Assembly (NCBI GenBank): GCA_964497615.1
Contig: CAZCEC010000001.1
Location: 186,001-250,000, forward strand
Direction: 5' to 3'
Source of the DNA: CAZCEC01 sp964497615
GTDB taxonomy: Bacteria; Chloroflexota; Anaerolineae; Anaerolineales; UBA6663
Length of the DNA stretch: 64,000 bases
Positions 49,312 through 57,576 of this stretch are shown in pieces. The position numbers and the translations under genes are program-made. Position 1 is the stretch's first letter, and the number at the start of each line of letters is the position of its first letter. The notes below the pieces were generated by a model. It saw only the letters and a list, made by a program, of their open reading frames with translations. It was not told where the DNA came from and searched no databases.

Positions 49312-50312
49312 GACGCCGAACGATGACCCAGGCCTTGAATGAGGCCCTGCACCAGGTGATGGAAGCCCACCCGGAAGTGTTCTGCCTTGGCGAGGACATC
49401 GGCAAGATGGGGGGCGACTTCGGGGTGACGCGCGGCCTGTGGGAGAAGTTTGGGGGCGAGCGGGTGCGCGATACGCCGCTGTCCGAGGCGGCCATCATCG
49501 GCGCGGCGGTGGGCGCGGGCATGGTCGGCATGCGGCCGGTGGCCGAAATCATGATTGCCGATCACATCACCACCTGCTACGACCAGATCGTGAATAACGC
49601 GGCCAAGATGCACTACATGTTTAACGGCCAATTCAAGGCGCCGATTACGATTCGGACCGCCACGGGCGGCGGCTTTGGCGGCGGACCGCACCATTCGCAG
49701 AGCATCGAGGGCTGGTTCATGAACGTGCCGGGGCTTGTGATCGTTGCCCCCTCCAACCCGGCCGATGCCAAAGGACTGCTGGCCGCCAGCATCCTGAGCG
49801 ACAACCCGGTGCTGTTCCTGGAGCACAAGGGCCTGTATGCCGCCAAGGGGGATGTGCCGGAGGAACTGTACACGGTGCCGCTGGGCCGCGCTTATGTGGC
49901 GCGCGCCGGGCGGGATGTGACCGTGGTGGCCAGCCTGAAGATGGTGGCGGAGGCGTTGGCCGCGGCGGAGGCGCTGGCGGCGGACGGTATTGAGGTCGAA
50001 GTGGTCGACCTGCGCACGCTGCGCCCGTGGGACCAGACCACGGTGCTGGCCTCGGCGGCCAGAACCCGGCGGGCCGTGGTGGCCATGGAAGCGCCGCGGC
50101 TGGGCGGCCCGGCGGCCGAGATCAGCGCCACCCTGGCGGAAGAGTTGTTCGATACGCTGTTGGCGCCAGTGCAGCGGCTGGGCGCGCTGGATGCGCCCAT
50201 CCCGATGGCGCCGGTGTTGGAACAGGCGCTGCTGCCCAGCCAGAACGATATCGTGACGGCGGTGCGCAAGGTGATGGCGCGCACGCCCCGCCCGGAGGCG
50301 GCCCATGCCTGA
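49308..50312 (+). CDS. 2-oxoacid dehydrogenase E1 beta subunit
   Basis: A 334-residue partner of E1 alpha. MTQALNEALHQVMEAHP, LGEDIGKMGGDFGVTRGL, TPLSEAAIIGAAVG and ATGGGFGGGPHHSQSIE are standard E1 beta landmarks, and VVDLRTLRPWD lies in the C-terminal domain. The ATG at 49308 overlaps the E1 alpha stop by 4 nt. The end overlaps the lipoyl-domain gene by 8 nt. Together E1 alpha and beta decarboxylate a 2-oxoacid and acylate a lipoyl group. Confidence 0.93.
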   Translation: MRRRTMTQALNEALHQVMEAHPEVFCLGEDIGKMGGDFGVTRGLWEKFGGERVRDTPLSEAAIIGAAVGAGMVGMRPVAEIMIADHITTCYDQIVNNAAKMHYMFNGQFKAPITIRTATGGGFGGGPHHSQSIEGWFMNVPGLVIVAPSNPADAKGLLAASILSDNPVLFLEHKGLYAAKGDVPEELYTVPLGRAYVARAGRDVTVVASLKMVAEALAAAEALAADGIEVEVVDLRTLRPWDQTTVLASAARTRRAVVAMEAPRLGGPAAEISATLAEELFDTLLAPVQRLGALDAPIPMAPVLEQALLPSQNDIVTAVRKVMARTPRPEAAHA

Positions 50313-50547
50313 AGCAGTCTATCTGCCCAAGTGGGGGCTGACGATGACCGAGGGCACCGTGGTCACCTGGCTAAAGGCCATTGGCGACCGGGTGACCGAG
50401 GGCGAAGACCTGGTGGAAGTGGAGACGGAGAAGGTGCTAAACGTGCTGCCGGCGCCGATCACTGGCGTGTTGGCCGAGATCCGCGTTGCGGCCGGCGAGA
50501 CCGTGGACGTGGGCGCCGAGCTGGCCTTGATCGTTCCGGCTGAATGA
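50305..50547 (+). CDS. Free-standing lipoyl-domain protein
   Basis: An 80-residue protein that is nothing but a biotinyl/lipoyl domain. YLPKWGLTMTEGTVVTWL opens the fold, and the lipoylation site is K43 in EVETEKV, the usual D/E-K-V/A hairpin turn. It should carry the acyl group between E1 and the E2 catalytic protein encoded next to it. In most complexes this domain is the N-terminus of E2; here it is a separate gene overlapping E1 beta by 8 nt and the acyltransferase by 4. Confidence 0.9.
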   Translation: MPEAVYLPKWGLTMTEGTVVTWLKAIGDRVTEGEDLVEVETEKVLNVLPAPITGVLAEIRVAAGETVDVGAELALIVPAE

Positions 50548-51260
50548 GCATGACCGCGGCGGACCGAGGCCTGACCCTGGCGCGGCGCGAGCCGCTGAAC
50601 CGGCTGCGGCGGGTGATGGCGCAGACGATGAAGCAGTCGGTGGACACCGCGGCGCTAAGCCAACTCGCCCGCGAAGTGGATGTGACGGCGGCCAGTGCCT
50701 GGCGCGCGGCCGCGCTGGCGGGAGGGGCGGCCCGGTTCTCGCTCAATGATGTGTTGATGAGCGCGGTGGCGCGCACGCTGCCCGCGCACCCCTGGCTGAG
50801 CGCCGAACTGGACGGCCAGCACGTCAATTTCTACCAGGACGTGAACCTGGGCATGGCCATCGCGGTGGATGACGGCCTGATCGTCGGCGTGATCCGCAAC
50901 GCGGACCGCCTGAGTTTGACGGAGATGGCGGCAGCGACCCAGGGGCTGGCGGCCAAGGCGCGCAGTGGGCGCATCACCCTCAACGAGGTGAGCGGTGGCA
51001 CCTTCACGGTGAGCAATCTGGGCATGCTGGGGATCGACAGCGGTTTCGCGCTGCCGCGGCCGCCCGAGGCCGCCATCCTGTTGATTGGCCGCGCGCGGCC
51101 TCGACTGGCGCTCAACGCCGGCGCGGTGGAAAGCCGGCTGGCCGCGACTTTCAGCGTGACCTATGACCATCGGCTGATCGACGGCCGGCTGGTAGCCGAG
51201 TTCTTGGGCGCGCTGCAAGCAGGATTGGAGGCGCCCGAGGCGCAGTGGGGGGCTGAGTGA
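50544..51260 (+). CDS. E2 acyltransferase catalytic domain without lipoyl domain
   Basis: A 238-residue chloramphenicol-acetyltransferase-like domain of 2-oxoacid dehydrogenase E2. RREPLNRLRRVMAQTM begins the domain, FSLNDVLMSAVARTL and GLIVGVIRNADRLSL follow, GTFTVSNLGMLGID is typical, and the active site is YDHRLIDGR. No lipoyl domain, no peripheral-subunit-binding domain and no long linker are present. It overlaps the lipoyl-protein gene by 4 nt. How such an E2 would recruit E1 and E3 is unclear, and no E3 gene lies in the window. Confidence 0.88.
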   Translation: MSMTAADRGLTLARREPLNRLRRVMAQTMKQSVDTAALSQLAREVDVTAASAWRAAALAGGAARFSLNDVLMSAVARTLPAHPWLSAELDGQHVNFYQDVNLGMAIAVDDGLIVGVIRNADRLSLTEMAAATQGLAAKARSGRITLNEVSGGTFTVSNLGMLGIDSGFALPRPPEAAILLIGRARPRLALNAGAVESRLAATFSVTYDHRLIDGRLVAEFLGALQAGLEAPEAQWGAE

Positions 51261-51270
51261 AGGTACACCG

Positions 51271-52287
51271 ATGAAGACACGCATGGCGTTGTACATGCAG
51301 GACAAGCACGACATTCGCTACGAATTGGAGATGGCGCAGTACGCCGAGGACCGGGGCTTCAGCGAGATCTGGCAGGCGGATACGCGCCTGGCCCGCGACT
51401 GTGTGGTGTTGATGGCGGCCTTTTTGACGCACACCAAGCGGCTGCGGCTGGGCTCGGGCGTGCTGCCGATCTGGACGCGCAACGCGGCGGTGATCGCCGC
51501 CACCTGGTCCACGATGTGGGAGCTGGGCGGGCTGGTGGACGGGCGCGGACGGGTAATGCTGGGGCTGGGGGCGTGGTGGGAGCCGATCTCAACGCGCGTG
51601 GGCGAGCAGCGGCGCAAGCCGCTCAAGGCCATGCGCGAGTACGTCGAGGCTTGCCGCCAACTGTTCACGATGGAAGAAGTGACTTATCAGGGTGAGTTCG
51701 TGCAGCTCGACCGGGTCCGGCTGGACGTGGTTTATGGGCAGCCCGGCCCGCGCGACATCCCCATTTACATTGGCGCCACGGGCGACAAGATGCTGGAGCT
51801 GACGGGGGAAATCTGCGACGGAGTGGTGCTGAACTACATCGTCTCGGTGGACTACATCCGCCAGGCGGTGGAATTGGTGCGGCGCGGCGCCGAACGGGGC
51901 GGCAAGACGCTGGCCCAGGTGGACCGGCCGGAGCTGCTGGTGTGCTCGCTGTCGGATGAGAACCCCGCCGCCGCGGTGGACGAAGGCCGGCGGCTGGTCG
52001 CCAATTACCTGGCCATGGAACCGCATATTATGAAAGCCAGCGGCGTGGACCAGAACCTGATTGACGCTGTGCAGCGTGTGCTGGGCTATCCGCCTACCCG
52101 CGCCGGCTACGATGCCGCTATGAAGCTGATTCCTGACGAGGTTGTGCATCACCTCATGGCGGCCGGCACCACGCGCCAGTGCCAGGAGAAAGTCCAAGCC
52201 TACATCGACGCCGGGGTGACGTGCCCCATCCTCTATCCGCTCATGGACGATATCCGGCCGGTCGTGGACGCTTTCGCGGGATGGTGA
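51271..52287 (+). CDS. LLM-family flavin/F420-dependent oxidoreductase, Mer-like (2)
   Basis: A 338-residue luciferase-like TIM barrel. YELEMAQYAEDRGFSEIW, LTHTKRLRLGSGVLP and DIPIYIGATGDKMLELTGE are shared with Mer-type F420-dependent reductases; the last segment is especially Mer-like. It starts 10 nt after the E2 gene and ends 4 nt before the FAD subunit of the molybdenum hydroxylase. It is clearly a different gene from the Mer-like protein at 41393-42400. Cofactor and substrate remain open. Confidence 0.78.
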   Translation: MKTRMALYMQDKHDIRYELEMAQYAEDRGFSEIWQADTRLARDCVVLMAAFLTHTKRLRLGSGVLPIWTRNAAVIAATWSTMWELGGLVDGRGRVMLGLGAWWEPISTRVGEQRRKPLKAMREYVEACRQLFTMEEVTYQGEFVQLDRVRLDVVYGQPGPRDIPIYIGATGDKMLELTGEICDGVVLNYIVSVDYIRQAVELVRRGAERGGKTLAQVDRPELLVCSLSDENPAAAVDEGRRLVANYLAMEPHIMKASGVDQNLIDAVQRVLGYPPTRAGYDAAMKLIPDEVVHHLMAAGTTRQCQEKVQAYIDAGVTCPILYPLMDDIRPVVDAFAGW

Positions 52288-52291
52288 ACCT

Positions 52292-53092
52292 ATGTTGCCA
52301 AAGCTAAAGCAGTATCACCGCCCTGAGACGCCCGAGGCCGCGCTGGCGCTCCTGCGCGAGGCCGGGGCTGTGGCGCTGGCAGGAGGAACGGCGGTTCTTG
52401 CCGCGCCCGATGAGCGGGTGGAGCAAGTGGTGGATTTGCAGGCGCTGACCTGGCGCGAGATAGCCGTGGACGACGGCTGGCTGCGGCTGGGCAGTCTGGT
52501 GACCCTGGCCGAAATCGAATCGTCGGCGACGGTGGCTGGCCCGGCAGGAGATTTGCTCCGGCAGGCTGCCCATCGCGCTGGGCCAAACACCTTTCGCAAT
52601 GCCGCCACGGTGGGCGGGCTGATTGCCAGCCGGCCGGCGATCTCCGATCTGCTCGCGGCGCTGCTGGTCCTGGGCGCCAAGTTAGAACTGGCGGGTGCGG
52701 AAACCTCGACCTGCCCGCTCGAGTCTTACTTGTCCAACCCACCGCAGGGGTTGATCGCCACCGTGCGCGTGCCCTGGCCGCTGGCCGGCGCTGGCGCGCT
52801 GAAGGCCATTGGCCGCACTCCGGCCGACGCGCCCATCGTGCATGTGGCGGCCTGGACTGGGCCGGCGGGCCTGCGGCTGGCAGCCGGTGGGGTGGGTTCG
52901 CAGGTGGCGCGCCTGGCCGAGGCTGAGGCCGTGCTGGCCGCGGACCCAGCCGCGAGCGAGGCCGCGGCGGAGGCGGCCATGGCGGCCGTGGAGCCGCCGG
53001 GAGATTTTCGGGGGACGGCCGAGTATCGGCGGGCGATGCTCGGGGTCTTGCTGCGCCGGGCCCTGGCGGCCTGCCGCCGGCCGGAGGCCTAA
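52292..53092 (+). CDS. FAD-binding subunit of a xanthine dehydrogenase-family molybdenum hydroxylase (YgfM/CoxM type)
   Basis: A 266-residue flavoprotein subunit. KLKQYHRPETPEAALALL opens the family, VALAGGTAVL is the first FAD segment, and HRAGPNTFRNAATVGGLIAS the second. It passes electrons from the iron-sulfur domain of the next protein to an acceptor. Its size is near that of E. coli YgfM (259 residues), and the next gene is built like XdhD/YgfN. It begins 4 nt after the Mer-like gene and ends 4 nt before the large subunit. Confidence 0.9.
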   Translation: MLPKLKQYHRPETPEAALALLREAGAVALAGGTAVLAAPDERVEQVVDLQALTWREIAVDDGWLRLGSLVTLAEIESSATVAGPAGDLLRQAAHRAGPNTFRNAATVGGLIASRPAISDLLAALLVLGAKLELAGAETSTCPLESYLSNPPQGLIATVRVPWPLAGAGALKAIGRTPADAPIVHVAAWTGPAGLRLAAGGVGSQVARLAEAEAVLAADPAASEAAAEAAMAAVEPPGDFRGTAEYRRAMLGVLLRRALAACRRPEA

Positions 53093-53096
53093 CGGC

Positions 53097-56069
53097 ATGG
53101 ACATTTCTTTGACACTCAACGGCGAGCACGTTACCTGGGTGGTGGGCCCGCGGGACCGGCTGCTGGACGTGCTGCGGCGCGAGGGCCTCTTCAGCGTGAA
53201 GCATGGCTGCGAGACCGGCGAGTGCGGCGCCTGTGCGGTGCTGCTCGACGGCAAGCCAGTGGTCACCTGCACGCTGCTGGCGGCCCAGGCCGATGGGCAC
53301 CGGCTGGAAACCGTGGAGAGCCTGTCGCGGCCCGGCCAACCCCTGCACGTGATCCAGCAGGCGTTTGTGGACACGGGCGCCATTCAGTGCGGGTACTGCA
53401 CGCCCGCGATGGTCATGGCTGCGCTGGCGCTGCTGCGGCGAAGCCCGGACCCCAGCGAAGCCGAGGTCCGCGACACGCTGTCCGGGGTACTATGCCGCTG
53501 CACGGGCTTCGTAAAGCCCGTATTGGCGGTCTTGCGCGCGGCGGCGGCCTTGCGCGGCGAGACGCTGCCGGCCGTGGACTTCGGCCAGGGGCACCCGCCG
53601 CCGGCTGGCCTGTTCGATGGGCGACCGCCGGCCGATGCGCCCAGTGAAGCCGATGCGCCGGCCTTGGCGCCGAGCGATGGGGCCAATACGCTGCTGGCGC
53701 GCGTGATCCCAGATGTGCTCATCCAGGCCGAAGGGCGCAAGACGGTGGGGCAGAGCGAGCCCAAGAAAGACGCGCTGAAGCTGGTGAAGGGCACGCCCAG
53801 CTTCACGGCCGACATGGAACAGCGCGGCCTGCTGCATGGCAAGCTGCTCACCAGCCCGCACGCGCATGCGCGCATCAAGCGCATCGACACACGCGCGGCC
53901 GAGGCGCTGCCCGGCGTGCACGCGGTGATCACCCACCTCAACGTGCCGCGCGTCTTCTATGCCTCGGGCGGCCAATCCTATCCCAACCCCAAACCCTGGG
54001 ACCAGGTGAGCTTCGATTCCAAGGTGCGCTATGTGGGCGACCGCGTGGCGGCAGTGGCGGCCGAGACGGTCGAAATCGCGGAGCAGGCGCTCCGGCTGAT
54101 CGAGGTGGAGTATGAAGTGCTGCCGGCGGTGTTTGACCCCGAGGCGGCGCTCCAGCCGGGGGCGCCCATGGTTCACGACGAGCCGGACGCCATCGGGATC
54201 CCGGACGCGCAGCGCAACCTGGTGGCGCATATCGATGCGCTGGTGGGCGACATGGCCGAGGGGTTCGCAGCCGCCGACCGCATCTTCGAGCGCGAGTACC
54301 GCGTACACCAGGTGCAGCAGACGCCCATCGAGCCCCACGTGGTGACCACCTGGTGGGACGCCGATGAGCGGTTGAATGTGTTGACTGCCACGCAGGTGCC
54401 GTTCCACGTGCGGCGCATGCTGGCGCCGCTGATTGGGCTGCCGGGCAAGCGCATCCGCGTGATCAAGCCGCGCATTGGCGGCGGCTTTGGCGTCAAGCAG
54501 GACATGCTGATCGAGGACGTGGCTGCGCACTTGACGCTAGCCACCGGCCGGCCGGTGCGGCTGGAATACACCCGCGCCGAGGAATTCCGCTCCAGCCGCA
54601 GCCGCCACCCGCAAGTGATTCGGTTCAAGGCAGGCGTGAAGCACGACGGGACGCTGACCGCGCTGGACATGCGCGTGATCGGCAATACCGGGGCGTATGG
54701 CACGCATGGCTGGACGGTGCAAACTTGCACGGGGCTGCGCGGGCTGAGCACATACAACTGCCCCAGCCGCCGCTTCGACTGCGACGTGGTGTATACCAAT
54801 CTACCCACGCCAGGTGCCTATCGCGGCTACGGCGCACCACAGGCGCACTTCGCGACCGAGAGTCTGATGGACGAAATCGCCGAGGCGCTGGGGATGGACA
54901 ACCTGGAGCTGCGCCGCCGCAACTGGGTGAAGGTGGGCGACCCGCTGCCGATGGGCGGGCAGTTGGGCGAGGGCGCTGGCAGCATCCCGACCGTGATGTC
55001 GTCGGGCCTGGACCAATGCGTGGAGCAGGGCATGGCCGCTATCGGCTGGCACCGCCGGTTCGACCCCGCCTGGCGCGCAGTGCCGGGCCAGCCGCACAAG
55101 CGCCGTGGGCTGGGCGTGGCCATCTGCATGCACGGCACGGCCATTCCGGGGCTGGACATGGGCGCGGCCAGCGTCAAGCTGAACGACGATGGCAGTTTCA
55201 ACCTGCTGGTGGGTGCCACCGACCTGGGCACCGGCTCCGACACCGTGCTGTCGCAGATTGCGGCGGAGGTGCTGGGCGTGCCGCTGGAAGATATTGTGAT
55301 CTACTCGTCGGATACCGACCTGACGCCCTTCGACACCGGGGCCTATGCCTCCAGCACCACCTACATCTCGGGCACGGCGGTGAAGAAGGCGTGCGAGGCG
55401 GTGCGCGGCCAGATCTTCAGCGTGGCGGCGGCGCTGTTCAAGCGCGACGACACTGACGGCCTGCGTTTGAGCGGGCGGCAGGTCTGGGCGCCGGACGGCC
55501 AATCGGTGAGCCTGGAGCAGGTGGGACTGCACGCCACGCACGTCAACAACCAGCATCAGATCATGGCCTCGGCCTCGTACGTGTCGCACGAGTGCCCGCC
55601 GCCGTTCGCGGCTCAGTTCATCGAAGTGGAAGTGGACACAGAAACGGGCGTGGTCGAAGTCAAGAAAATCGTCATGGCCGTCGACTGTGGGGTGGCCGTC
55701 AACCCGGCCACGGCCAGCGGCCAGGTGGAAGGCGGCATGCTACAGGCGCTGGGCTATGGCTTGTGCGAGGAAATGGCCTACGACGACGAGGGCCGGCTGC
55801 TGACCACTCGCTTTGGTGATTACCGCATCTTTGCCGCCGATGAAATGCCGGAAGTGCAGGTCATCCTGGTGGAAACCGACGAGCCCAGCGGTCCGTTCGG
55901 TGCCAAGGCCGTGGCCGAGATCCCGCTGGATGGGGCCGCAGCAGCGCTGGCGAATGCCGTGCACGACGCCACCGGGGTGCGCATCCGCCAGATCCCGCTG
56001 ACGCCTGAACGAGTATGGCGCGCCCTGCGCGCGGCGGAGGCCCAGGCCAGCCCGACCGAGGCCACATGA
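53097..56069 (+). CDS. Molybdenum hydroxylase large subunit fused to [2Fe-2S] domains (XdhD/YgfN type)
   Basis: A 990-residue xanthine dehydrogenase-family protein. Residues 1-155 hold two [2Fe-2S] clusters: C38, C43, C46, C58 (GCETGECGACAV) and C98, C101, C133, C135 (QCGYCTPA, CRCTG). A Pro/Ala linker (about 160-205) leads to the molybdopterin domain, with KPRIGGGFGVKQD, PGAYRGYGAPQ, GATDLGTGSDTV and the catalytic Glu in KAVAEIPLDG. The fusion without an FAD domain is the XdhD/YgfN layout. The ATG at 53097 follows the FAD-subunit stop by 4 nt. It probably hydroxylates an N-heterocycle or an aldehyde; sequence does not say which. Confidence 0.92.
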   Translation: MDISLTLNGEHVTWVVGPRDRLLDVLRREGLFSVKHGCETGECGACAVLLDGKPVVTCTLLAAQADGHRLETVESLSRPGQPLHVIQQAFVDTGAIQCGYCTPAMVMAALALLRRSPDPSEAEVRDTLSGVLCRCTGFVKPVLAVLRAAAALRGETLPAVDFGQGHPPPAGLFDGRPPADAPSEADAPALAPSDGANTLLARVIPDVLIQAEGRKTVGQSEPKKDALKLVKGTPSFTADMEQRGLLHGKLLTSPHAHARIKRIDTRAAEALPGVHAVITHLNVPRVFYASGGQSYPNPKPWDQVSFDSKVRYVGDRVAAVAAETVEIAEQALRLIEVEYEVLPAVFDPEAALQPGAPMVHDEPDAIGIPDAQRNLVAHIDALVGDMAEGFAAADRIFEREYRVHQVQQTPIEPHVVTTWWDADERLNVLTATQVPFHVRRMLAPLIGLPGKRIRVIKPRIGGGFGVKQDMLIEDVAAHLTLATGRPVRLEYTRAEEFRSSRSRHPQVIRFKAGVKHDGTLTALDMRVIGNTGAYGTHGWTVQTCTGLRGLSTYNCPSRRFDCDVVYTNLPTPGAYRGYGAPQAHFATESLMDEIAEALGMDNLELRRRNWVKVGDPLPMGGQLGEGAGSIPTVMSSGLDQCVEQGMAAIGWHRRFDPAWRAVPGQPHKRRGLGVAICMHGTAIPGLDMGAASVKLNDDGSFNLLVGATDLGTGSDTVLSQIAAEVLGVPLEDIVIYSSDTDLTPFDTGAYASSTTYISGTAVKKACEAVRGQIFSVAAALFKRDDTDGLRLSGRQVWAPDGQSVSLEQVGLHATHVNNQHQIMASASYVSHECPPPFAAQFIEVEVDTETGVVEVKKIVMAVDCGVAVNPATASGQVEGGMLQALGYGLCEEMAYDDEGRLLTTRFGDYRIFAADEMPEVQVILVETDEPSGPFGAKAVAEIPLDGAAAALANAVHDATGVRIRQIPLTPERVWRALRAAEAQASPTEAT

Positions 56070-57547
56070 CTGACTTACTGAACATTCCGCACTTCATCAA
56101 CAACGCCTTTGTTGACGCTGTGGAGGGCGCCACATTTGAGAGCCTGAACCCGGCCGACAACCAGCCGGTGGCGCGCGTCGCCAGCGGCAGCGCGGCCGAC
56201 GTGGCGGCCGCGGTGAAGGCGGCGCGGATAGCCTTCGACAGCGGCCCGTGGCCGCGCCTGCCCGTGGCAGTGCGCGCCCGCCATCTGCGCCGCATTGGCG
56301 AGCTCATCGAGCGTCACGCTGCCGAACTGGTACGGCTGGAAATCCTGGACAGCGGTGTGCCGATCAGCCAGATCAAAGACGGCACCATCCCGCGCTCGGC
56401 CTACAACTTCTACTTCTTCGCCGACCTGGTGACCCAGTTGGCTGGCGAGGCCTACCCGGTGGATGGGCGGTTCCTAAACTACACCGTGCGCAAGCCGGTG
56501 GGCGTGGCCGGGCTCATCACCCCCTGGAACATACCCTTCATGCAGGAAACGTGGAAGGTGGCCCCGGCACTGGCGGGCGGCAACACCGTCATCCTCAAGC
56601 CGGCCGAGTGGGCGCCGCTGACGGCGCATAAACTGGCCGAGATCATCCAGGAAGCGGACTTGCCGCCGGGCGTCTTTAACGTGGTGCATGGCTTCGGCGA
56701 AACGGCCGGCGCGCCGCTGGTGGCGCACCCGGAAGTACAGCTCATCTCGTTTACGGGCGAGACGAGCACCGGCCAGGAAATCATCCGCAACGGCGCGCGC
56801 AGCCTGAAGCGCTTTTCGATGGAATTGGGCGGCAAATCGCCCAACATCGTCTTTGTCGACGCCGACCTCGAGCGCGCGCTGGACGCGGCGCTGTTCCAGG
56901 TGTATTCGCTCAACGGCGAACGCTGCACGGCCGGCTCGCGGCTGCTGGTGCAGGCCGAGATCTACGACGACTTCGTCAGCCGGCTGGAAGCGCGGGTGCG
57001 GGCTATCCGGGTTGGCGATCCGAACGATCCGGAAACCGAAGTGGGGCCGCTCATCCATCCCGACCACTGGCAACGCGTGGCCGATTACATGGACGTGGCG
57101 CGGGCGGAGGGCGCCACCCTGCGCACGGGCGGCGGGCGGCCGGCCGGGCTGCCCCGCGGTAACTACTTTGAGCCCACGCTGATCACCGGCGCGCGCAATG
57201 CGATGCGCATTGCGCAGGAAGAGATCTTTGGACCGGTGCTGGTTGCCATGCCGTTCCACGACGAAGCCGAAGCACTGCGGCTGGCGAATGACGTGCGCTA
57301 TGGGCTGGCCGCGTATGTGTGGACGCGTGACCTGGCGCGGGGGCACCGGTTCGGCCAGTCGCTCGAGGCCGGCCTGGTGTGGATCAACTCGCAGAATGTG
57401 CGCGACCTGCGGACGCCCTTTGGCGGATCGAAACACAGCGGCATTGGGCGCGAAGGCGGCCATTACAGCTTCGACTTTTACACCGAACTCACCACCGTGC
57501 ATGTCGCTCTTGGCGATCATCCCATCCCCCGGCTGGGTGTGCGCTGA
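56066..57547 (+). CDS. hpaE: Aldehyde dehydrogenase, 5-carboxymethyl-2-hydroxymuconate semialdehyde dehydrogenase (HpaE)-like
   Basis: A 493-residue NAD-dependent aldehyde dehydrogenase. The catalytic set is N155 (TPWNIPF), E253 (MELGGKSPN) and C287 (NGERCTAGS). The hpa neighbours and the segment VYSLNGERCTAGSR fit HpaE, which oxidises the ring-cleavage product of homoprotocatechuate. The ATG overlaps the molybdenum-hydroxylase stop as ATGA. A different aldehyde substrate cannot be excluded on sequence alone. Confidence 0.85.
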   Translation: MTDLLNIPHFINNAFVDAVEGATFESLNPADNQPVARVASGSAADVAAAVKAARIAFDSGPWPRLPVAVRARHLRRIGELIERHAAELVRLEILDSGVPISQIKDGTIPRSAYNFYFFADLVTQLAGEAYPVDGRFLNYTVRKPVGVAGLITPWNIPFMQETWKVAPALAGGNTVILKPAEWAPLTAHKLAEIIQEADLPPGVFNVVHGFGETAGAPLVAHPEVQLISFTGETSTGQEIIRNGARSLKRFSMELGGKSPNIVFVDADLERALDAALFQVYSLNGERCTAGSRLLVQAEIYDDFVSRLEARVRAIRVGDPNDPETEVGPLIHPDHWQRVADYMDVARAEGATLRTGGGRPAGLPRGNYFEPTLITGARNAMRIAQEEIFGPVLVAMPFHDEAEALRLANDVRYGLAAYVWTRDLARGHRFGQSLEAGLVWINSQNVRDLRTPFGGSKHSGIGREGGHYSFDFYTELTTVHVALGDHPIPRLGVR

Positions 57548-57576
57548 GGCCAAACTTGTTCCAAGGAGGATCGCCG

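Noticed and set aside
52809..53096. Upstream extension of the molybdenum hydroxylase frame
   Set aside because: It overlaps the FAD subunit in another frame and encodes Arg/Pro-rich filler; the [2Fe-2S] domain begins properly at 53097.
53490..54530. Minus-strand open frame of 346 codons opposite the molybdenum hydroxylase
   Set aside because: Antisense shadow of conserved XdhD-like sequence; His/Arg-rich and featureless.
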